DNA from: Ascarosepion bandense
Lineage: Eukaryota; Mollusca; Cephalopoda; Sepiida; Sepiidae
DNA length: 64,000 bases
Direction: 5' to 3'
Assembly (NCBI GenBank): GCA_037127315.1
Contig: JBBBDQ010001122.1
Coordinates: 4,100,001 to 4,164,000 of the forward strand
Within the stretch, counting starts at the first letter, position 1. Each line of letters opens with the position of its first letter. The notes beneath the pieces were generated by a model. The model worked only from the letters and a program-made list of their open reading frames with translations. It did no database searches and had not been told where the DNA came from. The position numbers were made by a program, and so were the translations under genes. Below, piece by piece: positions 11,043-19,699 of this stretch.

Positions 11043-11405
11043 TGATGCATATTTCATTAAATATTATAGACAAGTTTTGTCTATTTATTTATTGTCTAAG
11101 CTTAATAGCATTATCATTAAATGAAGAAAGAAAATTACAATGTTCATAGATAATTATTTATAATCCAATCTAAGCTTTCGGCTTACATAATCTATTTCAA
11201 AGATGTCGATTACATTATAATATAACAATTCACGGACAAATGAAAATGGCTTATGTCAACCGAAAGCTTAGATTAGATAATAAAAAATTATATATATATA
11301 GTGATTTTCTTTCTTCATTTAGTGATAATGCTATGAAGCGTATCGAACAATATGAAAAAAAAAATAGACAAAACTTCTCTGTATTATTTAATGAATCATA
11401 CAACA
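11041..11405. repeat. Foldback element FB1, both arms
   Basis: The left arm (11,041-11,190) and right arm (11,245-11,405) are imperfect reverse complements; for example ATAGACAAGTTTTGTCTAT on the left pairs with AATAGACAAAACTTCTCTG on the right, and CTAAGCTTTCGGCTTACAT pairs with ATGTCAACCGAAAGCTTAG. Single-arm relatives lie at 48,718-48,960 and 50,296-50,505. Confidence 0.75.
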
Positions 11406-11429
11406 AAATGCTGTTAAATACACACACAC

Positions 11430-11488
<59 letters not shown>
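11430..11488. repeat. (CA)n and (TA)n microsatellite
   Basis: Short CA run followed by a long TA run at the end of the foldback element. Confidence 0.9.
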
Positions 11489-11489
<1 letters not shown>

Positions 11490-11593
11490 ACTATCTAATT
11501 ACTTAGTTTTTGAACATAAAAAATTAGCTCAGTACACAATTGTATTAAAAAGTGTTCCATACAATTATATTGTAGAACTCTAGAATATGTTTC

Positions 11594-11825
11594 ATATGTA
11601 AACGAGTTATTACGCAACCCAGGTTTCTACCTTTTGGTGTTTTCAGGCGATTTACAATAACTGATTTAAATTTTTTTTTAATTCTCACATAACAGGGATT
11701 TTTGACGAACGTTTACAAGAGATCCCTGTTATGTGAGCGTTTAAAAAAAACGGTAAAATCAGTTATTATAAGTCACCTTAAAACATCGAAAGTTAGAAAC
11801 TTGGGTTGCGTAATAACTCCTAGAC

Positions 11826-11829
<4 letters not shown>
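11594..11829. mobile_element. Hairpin MITE, GAGTTATT family copy 1
   Basis: Inverted ends GAGTTATTACGCAACCCA (11,604) and its complement (ending 11,819). Inverted similarity extends inward past GGTTTCTA and CAGTTATTATAA-like segments, and a central ACATAACAGGGAT pairs with ATCCCTGTTATGT. A shorter relative with the same outer motif lies at 55,229-55,347. No coding capacity. Confidence 0.8.

Positions 11830-11870
<41 letters not shown>
11830..11870. repeat. (TA)n microsatellite
   Basis: TA run at the 3' end of the reverse-oriented S2 SINE that follows. Confidence 0.9.
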
Positions 11871-11874
<4 letters not shown>

Positions 11875-12075
11875 ATCCGCAGACAGATCTGTTTCGCAGT
11901 ATCACAGCTCATCAGTACGGTTCGACATCCGATTGCTTTTAACCCAGGATTGAAACCCGACCGAAGTGGCGTCAGTCTGCGATTCTACCTCTGAGCTATT
12001 GACGCTCGGATGAAAGAGGCAGGCTTTTGGCGTATCCTGTATCATACACCAATAGCCAGAGTGCTCTAATGATGA
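11871..12075 (-). mobile_element. S2 tRNA-derived SINE
   Basis: On the minus strand it has a box-A-like TAGCTCAGAGGTAGA and a box-B-like GGGTTTCAATCC, followed by an AACAGATCTGTCTGCGGATG tail that ends directly in (TA)n. It is a different family from S1 (different boxes and body). Confidence 0.85.
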
Positions 12076-12094
12076 ATATTTTAAATGTAGAGGA

Positions 12095-12331
12095 AAAAAC
12101 TTCTATCTGTTTAAGTTTTTCTCTACATTTATAATATTCGACCGTTGCTTTAATACACGTGACATGTATTTAAGTATCTAATCAATGAAATCATACCTCA
12201 ATCAACATATCGTCTCGGTGGATTTTAAAAGATTTTAAAAAATGTTTTTTTTTTTAAAAAACATTTCTGTTTAAAAGATCTTTGAAGAAGATTGTTTGTT
12301 AAATTGAAACATGTTAGATTAAAGATCCTGT
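12095..12331 (+). repeat. Dispersed repeat with GAAGAAG tail, copy 2
   Basis: Counterpart of 6,480-6,660, ending in GAAGAAGATTGTTTGTTAAA and GAAACATG before a (TA)n array. It contains an A/T-rich inverted stretch near 12,225-12,265. Confidence 0.55.
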
Positions 12332-12363
12332 ATATATATATATATATATATATAAATATATAT
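12332..12363. repeat. (TA)n microsatellite
   Basis: TA run between the preceding repeat and the tail of a reverse S2 SINE. Confidence 0.85.
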
Positions 12364-12560
12364 AGTCATCCGCAGACAGATCTGTTTCCTAGCTCATCAG
12401 TACGGTTAGACGCCGATTGTTTTAACTCAGGATTGAAACCCGACCGAATTGGCGTCAGTCGGCGATTCTACCTCTGGGCCATGGGCGCTCGGTAGAAGAA
12501 GGAAGACTTTTTTAGCGTGTATATTATCAGTATACACGCCCAATAGCCAGAGTGCTCCAA
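12364..12560 (-). mobile_element. S2 tRNA-derived SINE
   Basis: Second copy of S2 within 500 bp, same orientation, with both boxes recognisable and its 3' end touching (TA)n. Confidence 0.85.
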
Positions 12561-12576
12561 TTCATTGCTGAATGAG

Positions 12577-12579
<3 letters not shown>

Positions 12580-12629
<50 letters not shown>
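12580..12629. repeat. (TA)n microsatellite
   Basis: TA run that served as the target region of the adjacent Tc1/mariner element. Confidence 0.9.
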
Positions 12630-12634
<5 letters not shown>

Positions 12635-13264
12635 GTGCAAAAGTATTAGGACAAGACCTATTTTATCTTTTATAAGACATCAAAATAAAGTTTAAAATCA
12701 TCCGTGTCCTAACACTTTTGCACGCTACCGGTAGTGTGCAAAAGTATTAGAACAAAAGTAGTCGTTTGGAACCCTTTTTGAAACGACTACATCAGGCAGA
12801 AATATTAGGACAGGGATGATTTTAGTAAAAAAAAGCCAAACCTTTGTAAGAATTATTTAACTAAAAACGAAAAAGAAGGAAGTCTTTACAATTTGAATTG
12901 CCCTCCACAAAGCTCTGATCTCAACTCTATTGAACATCTATGGGTTATTTTGGATAAAAAAAAATTGATAAATCTAATGTTACTTGCAAGATACACTTTG
13001 GTAACAAATACAAGCTGCTTGGCAGGAGATACCATTAGGTACGTTGAAGAAGCTTGTGATGCCAATGCCTGACTGAATGAAGGCTATGATCAAAGCAAAA
13101 GGCTATTATGCTAAATTTTAAATTTATTTTGTAACAAGTATTTTTTCTTGTTAAAGCATTAAAGCATAAATCAAATAAAATTACTGTAATTAAATTGTTT
13201 ATTTTCTGTCAATATGCCTCATAAAAGATAAAATGGTTCTTGTCCTAATACTTTTGCACAGTAC
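12630..13264 (+). mobile_element. Dead Tc1/mariner transposon
   Basis: Perfect 26-bp inverted ends: 12,630-12,655 equals the reverse complement of 13,239-13,264. The outermost part contains TA followed by CTGTGCAAAAGT. Around 12,902-12,960 the plus strand translates to CPPQSSDLNSIEHLWVILD, matching the conserved catalytic C-terminal block of Tc1 transposases. The rest of the transposase is missing or frame-broken. A second, weaker TIR pair inside (12,706-12,755) marks a nested ~100-bp mini-element at the left end. Confidence 0.85.
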
Positions 13265-13265
13265 G

Positions 13266-13305
<40 letters not shown>
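13265..13305. repeat. (TA)n microsatellite
   Basis: TA run on the other side of the Tc1/mariner element; together with 12,580-12,629 it suggests insertion into a single TA array. Confidence 0.85.
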
Positions 13306-13307
<2 letters not shown>

Positions 13308-13329
13308 TTTTTCTCTATACGCCGCTTAT

Positions 13330-13499
13330 ATATAACACGCTAAAATTTTCCTTCTCTGATTCCATGCGTGCCTATGGCTTATGGGTTAGCGACTCCGACT
13401 GACCAAATCGGTCGAGCTTCGATCCTGGCTACAGTCAAGTGAATATCTACCCATACTGATAAGCCGTGATACAGCGAAGCAAGCCTGTATGTCGATGAC

Positions 13500-13500
<1 letters not shown>
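13330..13500 (+). mobile_element. S2-like SINE, variant subfamily
   Basis: Carries the S2 middle (GATCCTGGC near box B, GATAAGCCGTGATACAGCGA) and a tail ending in ATGACGAA followed by (TA)n. The head differs from other S2 copies (TTCCATGCGTGCC-like) and matches the copy at 54,990-55,175. Confidence 0.75.

Positions 13501-13501
<1 letters not shown>

Positions 13502-13541
<40 letters not shown>
13502..13541. repeat. (TA)n microsatellite
   Basis: TA run forming the 3' tail of the preceding SINE. Confidence 0.9.
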
Positions 13542-13589
13542 GTACACTCCATCTTCTGACTGGCTTAAGGCGTAGGACAACAGCAGAGA

Positions 13590-14694
13590 GGAAAAGATGC
13601 CGAAGCGAGTACGCACTCCTGTTTACCTCCACACCAGGAGCGACGCCAGCCTCTTCAACTTCGCCCGCCTCCGAGCTAAGAATAAAATGTGGAAGGTACT
13701 TATATCCGAGATGCTCATCGCTGATGGTGCAACACTTACAGTACAGTCTGAAGAACCATTGCAGCAACTCATCATTCGCTTCACGCACGCATACAGAGAG
13801 TTTGGTTTGACTCTCAGCCTAAATAAGACAAGCATCCTGTGCCAAGATGTAAGTAGTACTCCAAACATCAACATTTGTGACTACACTCTAGAAGTCGTCG
13901 AGGACTTCACATACCTCTGATCCACCATCTTCGGAAACCTCTCCCTGAACGCCAAACTCTACAAACGTATCGGCAAGACAGCAACAGCCATGGCTCGCTT
14001 GACAAAAAAAGGTCTGGGACAAGACACTGAGCACCAACACTAAAACAATGGTGTACTGAGCCTTCGTGCTCAGCACGCTGTTCTACAGACCCTCTACTAT
14101 AGACTTTCTACTACGGACCCTCTATTATGGACCTTCAACATCTTCCACCTTGGCAACCTCAGAACCTTGGAGAATCCTGGCAATCACCTGGCAGGACCGC
14201 GTCTAAAATAAGAGCGTCTTTGATCAAACGGACATCCCATGCATGTTCGCTCTGCTCACCAGCATCGACGCCGGTGGCTTGGCCACGCAAGGCGAAAGAA
14301 CGATTGGAGGTTCCCCAAGGAAGTTCTATTCAGCGAGCCTTTTACCGGCTTCAAATCTGCAGAGAGACCTGTCCTACGCTACGAGAACGTCTGCAAGCTA
14401 GACATGAGTGCAAGTGGTAGGCTCGGAGTCGGTTGCTGAAGACCACAGCAGATGGAGAAGTCACGATCCAAGAGAAGTGAGGAGAGGAGAGACCAGCAGT
14501 GGAAGAAGAGGAGAGAGCGAAGACGGCAGAGGGCTGCATCAATGCTCACAGAACCCGGCGTCACTTACACTTGTGGCAACTGAAATAGAATCTGCCGATC
14601 CAGTATAGGCCTTATTGTCACAGCAGGAGCTGCAACTCAACAACAGATTGATCTGAGGGGCAGAACTCCATTGTCTCTCGAGACAACGGATGCT

Positions 14695-14695
<1 letters not shown>
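13590..14695 (+). pseudogene. L-D LINE RT C-terminal fragment
   Basis: 5'-truncated, frame-broken remnant of a non-LTR retrotransposon. Plus-strand traces in order: FNFARLRAKNKMWKVLISEM (RT core upstream of the catalytic box), HAYREFGLTLSLNKT, VVEDFTYL, a degraded middle, RRRWLGHARRKNDWRFPKEV, and a C-terminal VTYTCGN...NRICRSSIGL block resembling a degenerate zinc-finger end. The catalytic box is reduced to IADGA where a DD pair would be expected. Ends in (TA)n. Base composition is GC-richer than the neighbourhood, which fits a once coding insert. Confidence 0.8.

Positions 14696-14696
<1 letters not shown>

Positions 14697-14744
<48 letters not shown>
14697..14744. repeat. (TA)n microsatellite
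   Basis: TA run at the 3' end of the L-D LINE fragment. Confidence 0.9.
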
Positions 14745-14745
<1 letters not shown>

Positions 14746-15179
14746 CCTATGTTTACCTATAGACTCAAATATTGACTCAGTACATTAATGTATCATCTCA
14801 AGTCTCTCTAAATCTACATATCGTCTCAAAATTTCGACATTAACTCATAAAACTCAGTATTAAATACGGTATTTAAGTAAAAACCAGGTATTAATTATAG
14901 GTTTTTACCTATGATCTATTAAAGCCAACGGTTCTATTTGGAGTCTATAAGAATTTATTAATATATGAGTACGAGTGCTTTTACCAAGCATAGTACAAAG
15001 CGTATAAGTCTCTTGTCAGTGAGACATAAGATTATTAATGTCATTGTGTCATATTTCTGGAAAATTAAATATCCACTGTACAAAAGAAGAGGACGATGAA
15101 TATTAATTAGTCTTAACATAGATCCATGGGCCGTTAAATTAACAACCAAGAAATAACGCTGCTCAGTGATTTACTAAGT
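14745..15179. other. No recognised feature
   Basis: AT-rich, with several imperfect short repeats of GTATTAA type. Nothing assignable. Confidence 0.4.
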
Positions 15180-15290
15180 GTTGCATATGACTAAAAGTAT
15201 GGTGCTCTTAGTAAGGATTGAACACAGTACTCAGTCACAATTGATCTTGCTGTGACAAGTTGCTTAACCATTACACCACGTCAAAGTGCA
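15180..15290 (-). repeat. tRNA-like element (relative of 32,237-32,340)
   Basis: On the minus strand: GTGGTGTAATGGTTAAGCAA (box A) and TGTTCAATCC (box B). Similar to the short retroposed element at 32,237-32,340. Cloverleaf pairing is poor and the A-to-B spacing is longer than in a normal tRNA, so I do not call it a tRNA gene. Confidence 0.6.
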
Positions 15291-16140
15291 TTGGTGGTTC
15301 CCCACAATTTTCTGTACTAAAACTATTTTTGCATGGCAATGATTTAGTTCACGTTGTTGTTGAATAAGCAACAGAATTAAGGTGAACAAAAATAAACAAT
15401 TTACGATTTAGGGAGCAGTCTGTCAGATCTAAAATCGGGAGGCACGTCGAAAAAGTGTTTATGCAAGAGACGAGCCATTTTTATCTCAGAATGAACTTTG
15501 AACATTCAGAAGCAATATCAACTCTCAGGAAAGCCATTACCATCGACAGTAAGCTATTTGATGATATGAGAGATACAAAGAAATGATATCGGTAGATAAT
15601 TTTGCGTTTTGCTTTCTGACTTTCTTTCTCTCTATCTTTCACTGAAACCAAACAGCATCTCTGATATGTCTTTTCCGTCTTTCCTCGCGATCAAATCGGA
15701 ATAGTGCATTATTTATGAGGTAATGGCAGGGTGTAACATACGGGCTAAATTCCTTCCTTCCTTCCTACCTACCTACCTACCTACCTACCTAACGAATTAA
15801 CTAAGGAACGAAGAAACAGAGAGAATTATATGATAATAATGATATCCTAGTTTCGACATTAATTAAGCCTACAAATGTTACCATGTCATAAAAATCAGCC
15901 AGCAGACATTTATTGGAATAAATAATTTTTATACACGGCCATTTTTTTCATTGTATATCTTGTTATTACTTCCACCTGAATCCTTTGTCATGGTTTCATA
16001 TAAGTTGAAACGTTATTGTAGTCCTACATTAAGAAAATTATATATGATGAGGTATTATATTCTGTGATATTCAAAATAAACGTATGGCGCATGTTTGACT
16101 GAGATCTGATGAGTCTATTGCAATTAGTTATTATGTTGTC
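15291..16140. other. No recognised feature
   Basis: AT-rich sequence holding a CCTT/CCTA microsatellite at about 15,751-15,791. No gene seen. Confidence 0.5.
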
Positions 16141-16149
16141 ATTCATCAT

Positions 16150-17394
16150 ATTTCGATTTCTGCTATGGTCGCACTACCTACCAAGGCTGCGAGAAGACAT
16201 AAGACACGTAGTGGTGTGTTGCTATGGCTCTGTTTCATGTTTATTCTATCTCCACTAACATCCCTAGCGTTACATAGACAAAGTTCTCCTTAGTGTGTGG
16301 GCTGTACTTAACAAGGCAATTTTTTGTATAACTCTTAAGATGGGGTTTCCAGGGATTCTTTTAATGTGTTGTTTTGTTCCATTTTTTATCATTCCAAGTG
16401 CACCTACTATCACTGGCACGACTCTTGTTTTTAATTTCCACATCTTTTCTATTTCAGTTTCCAGTTCCTTATACTTTGACAGTTTTTCGAATTCCTTGGT
16501 TGCGATGTTACAATCCGCTGGACAAGCAATATCGATTAATAAGCAAGTTATTTCTTTCTGGTTTTTAAGAATAATTTCCGGCATATTTGCTTGAATTTTT
16601 CTGTCTGTGTAGATGGTGTAATCCCATAGAATAATGACATCTTCTATTTCTGTAACCGTTGTTGAGTGATGTTCATACCAGTGTTAATAATAACATAATA
16701 ATATGATGTTCTTACCAGTGTTTGTATGCATATTTTCCATGGTGTTTGCACATTGTCCAATGCAAATATTGTCCCACTCTATTGTGACGATTTTTATATA
16801 CATTTGGGGAAAGTACAGAACATCCTGAGATTAGATGGTCTATTGTTTCTTGGTATTTATCACAGAACCTGCATTTTGGATTATTATGTATAATATTTGC
16901 CTGAAAGTCCCTAATAAAAAGACTTTGGTCTTGCGCTGCAAGAATAAAGCCTTCAATCTCAGACTTTAATCCAGATGCACGTAACCATCGATGATTATTA
17001 ATTTTATCAACATTTGGTTTATTAGCACTTTCTGGATATTGGACATGCAAAGGTTTGTCTTGCCAGCGTTGTTTTATCTGTTCAAGAGCTTTATCCTTGG
17101 CTTTTTTTTCATATTTTTGCAGAAGTCGTCGGTTCTTGGCCTCTGTTTTGCTTTTCTATAGAATCTACTAAACTATCGCCCGGTTCACACTCCACCCACG
17201 TCTATTGAACAGGTGTAGAGGCTCATCCCTTGTTCCCTGTTTAGGATGTGATTTCCGGCTTTCTTTTTTCCAATCTTTTCACTCGTATGTAGCCCCCTGC
17301 ACATCAGTGGCGTTACCGCCTTGCTCGGGGTGATATGATTAAAAAAAAAAAAAACTTTAATCTTGTTTGTATTTACTGCCTTCTTTCATTATTG

Positions 17395-17395
<1 letters not shown>
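16150..17395 (-). pseudogene. L-C LINE C-terminus, broken, split by a SINE
   Basis: Minus-strand copy of the element seen at 50,709-51,614. It has the KCRFCDKYQETIDHLISGC CCHC-type knuckle near 16,870-16,810, the CLLIDIACPAD part of the endonuclease near 16,550-16,510, and the GALGMIKNGTKQHI block near 16,410-16,370. Frameshifts separate the two open stretches, with a small local duplication at about 16,685-16,715. An S-T SINE (17,170-17,354) interrupts the N-terminal side; LINE sequence resumes after it and ends at a (TTA)n array. Confidence 0.85.
17170..17354 (+). mobile_element. S-T SINE, monomer
   Basis: One unit plus the conserved tail (GTAGCCCCCTGCACATCAGT, TTGCTCGGGGTGATATG) and poly(A). 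Inserted in the minus-strand L-C LINE, which continues on both sides. Confidence 0.85.
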
Positions 17396-17439
<44 letters not shown>

Positions 17440-17440
17440 T
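17395..17440. repeat. (TTA)n microsatellite at an L-C LINE 5' edge
   Basis: TTA run directly at the truncated 5' end of the minus-strand L-C copy. The same trinucleotide borders L-C copies at 50,690 and 57,195. Confidence 0.9.
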
Positions 17441-17689
17441 GCGAATAATGCTGGACACAAACTACTTTCTCTCTGTTGATTTTGGATAAGGTTTACTTTT
17501 TTATCCCTTGGTCACACATAAAAACACACTTACCAGTAATTTTTGTACAAATGTTTTCTGACTTGTTTGGTTTTTCCTGGTTTTCATCCATTGGGTAAAA
17601 AAGATTATATATCGAGATAATCCTAAGCAAGTGAAATTGTCAACATTCGTCTATCAACATCTGTATTTTGTTGCTCTAAGTAATGATAC

Positions 17690-18240
17690 TATCATTCCTC
17701 TTGTTCTGTCTTTCATTCGCACAATCTTAAGTAGGCGTTCGTGGCTCTCCACAGTTTGATGCACTGTATTGCTTTAAAAAACTTTTGACACTTTATCATT
17801 CCTCTTGATTTGTCAAGCATTCACACTTAAGTAAGCGTTCATGACTCTCCACAATTTCCTGTACTGTGTTGATCTAAGTAACTTTCGACTCTTTATCATT
17901 CCTCTTTTTCTGTCATTCATTCGCACAAACTTTTTAAATAGGCGTTCATGACTCTCCACAATTTCCTGTGCTGTGTTGCTCTAAGTAACTTTTGACTCTT
18001 TATCATTCCTATTGTTCTGTCATTAATTTGTACAAACTTGTTAAGTAGGCGTTCCTGACTCTCCACAATTTCCTGTACTGTGTTGCTGTAAGTAAATTTT
18101 GAATCATTATCATACCTCTCTGTTCCTGCTTTGTCATCCATTCATACAACCCGTTAAGTAGGTGATCATCACCCTCGATAACGTCTTTTCTTGTGTTGTG
18201 GCAAAATTTTACTCTTTTTTTTTTCCTTTTCAATCTATTT
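17690..18240. repeat. ~107-bp tandem repeat, about 5 diverged copies
   Basis: Repeated landmarks such as GACTCTCCACAATTTCCTG at 17,843, 17,950 and 18,057, and TTTATCATTCCT, show a period of about 107 bp. Outer copies are more diverged. The unit length is not a multiple of three, so minus-strand open frames over it are unlikely to be real proteins. Confidence 0.85.
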
Positions 18241-18279
18241 CTAATTTATTACGAGCTATTTCTTCGTGCTTCTTTTCCC

Positions 18280-18534
18280 TTCACTATGTCCTGTGAGTGT
18301 TAGATTCTCCACGCACTCTTTCCAAGTTACATAGCTGTTAACTTGTGGTTTTAAATATCATTTTCTTTGTAGGTTCTATTTTCCTTAAAATTTCCTCGTT
18401 ACTCACATGTTCCGTCCATTGTTTTCTCACTATCGTTCTTTAGAACCATATTTTGTGGTCTCAAATCTCGTTCTGATACGAAATTTTCTTGCATTTACTG
18501 CCATTTATAGGAGATTAGATATTACACAGTATTT
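18280..18534 (-). pseudogene. L-B LINE fragment, diverged
   Basis: Aligns with 27,950-28,200: TGAGTGTTAGATTCTCCA-like start, TTAGAACCATATTTTGTGG (compare the well-preserved TAGAACCATATTTCAGCTG), then ACTGCCAT. Interrupted by the S3 inverted dimer; sequence from the next part of the LINE resumes at about 19,150-19,265. Confidence 0.65.
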
Positions 18535-19149
18535 CTCTATATTTCTGAGATAAGGAAGTATTTACAGTATTTACATTATTAGGACTATTGTCCTCGTCTT
18601 TGTCGCCATTTGTACAACGATTCGACAGTCGTACACTCCGTCCTTCTTCAGGTTCTAGGAATTTCGAACCGAACTCTTTATTACAATCATTTGGGTATAT
18701 CATTCTCATTCCTTGCATAGTAGTAATGCCACGATTGGAAGTCATGAGTTATCTCCCTCTAACCCTGCAAGTTACTTGTTCACCTCTGTTGTAGCCTGGT
18801 ATTGAACTCACAGCTCTTTGAGTCAAGTCACACGAACTAACCAATGTGGATATAGACGTTGGTTAGTTCCTGTGACTTGACCCAAAGAGTTGTGAGTTCA
18901 ATACCAGATTACAACAGTAGTGAACAAATAACTTACATGGCTAGTGGGAGATAACCCATGACTATCAGAAGATGCTTCACACAAGGAATGAGAATGATAT
19001 ACCTCAGTGATTGTCATAAAGAGCTCGGTTCGAAATTCCTAGCACCTGAAAAAGTTCGGGGCGTACACCGGCCGAAACGTCGTACAAATGGCAACAAAGA
19101 TGAGGACAATAATTCGAATAAGGTAAATACTGTATATTACATAGTATTT
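18521..19149. mobile_element. S3 SINE inverted dimer with target duplication
   Basis: Two ~300-bp arms are reverse complements with a short loop near 18,843-18,857. Each arm has a tRNA-like inner part (GGTTAGTTCC and GTGAGTTCAATACC on the right arm) and an outer tail with CTTCTTCAGG or GAAAAAGTTCG and GTACAAATGGC. The structure is bounded by ATTACACAGTATTT (18,521) and ATTACATAGTATTT (19,136), a 14-bp duplication with one mismatch, and sits within an L-B LINE fragment. Confidence 0.75.
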
Positions 19150-19265
19150 GAGAACTATTGATTCTTAGGATTTTTACGATCTCTTAATACTTAGTTTAGT
19201 TTAAGAAAGTGTTCTTTTGCTATTCCAATGCACCTTCAGATTTCTGAATTATATTTTCTGTCGTT
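19150..19265 (-). pseudogene. L-B LINE fragment, continuation
   Basis: Sequence such as TCTTAATACTTAGTTTAG and TGCTATTCCAATGCACC matches the L-B region at about 28,255-28,300 and 28,540-28,585, continuing the LINE across the S3 insertion. Confidence 0.6.
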
Positions 19266-19699
19266 TTTGACAAAAGTCAAATTGATATAGTCCCAAGAAC
19301 AGGCCAAAGAATTTACAAAACATGAGGGTTGCTTACGGTCAGTTGTTGTCAGTAGCTATCGGCAGTGGTCTAAGATTTAATAAAATCATGCACCGAAAAG
19401 ATATTGGACAACCAAGACTTTCTCACCAAGTACAAACCAAAAACGGCCTACTGTGGCACAAATGTCTATAATAAATAGCTATATTAGAGGTAAAGGAAAT
19501 AAAACGTCACAACACTGGACGTATCGTTCTTTGTCATCTTTTATTATATGTCCCAAAAATTTTAACTATTTCTTTCTGATTCTTAATTACGGATGTTCTT
19601 TTTCTTTACATTTTCCTTAAAACATCCATACAGTTCATATTTCGTTCATGTCATTGTCACATTTTTTCTCGCAAAAGCGTATCTCTCATACGGCAAGTC
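19266..19699. other. Mostly unassigned; possible eroded LINE
   Basis: No clear feature to about 19,560. From 19,560 on, weak L-B resemblance leads into the satellite. Confidence 0.35.
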
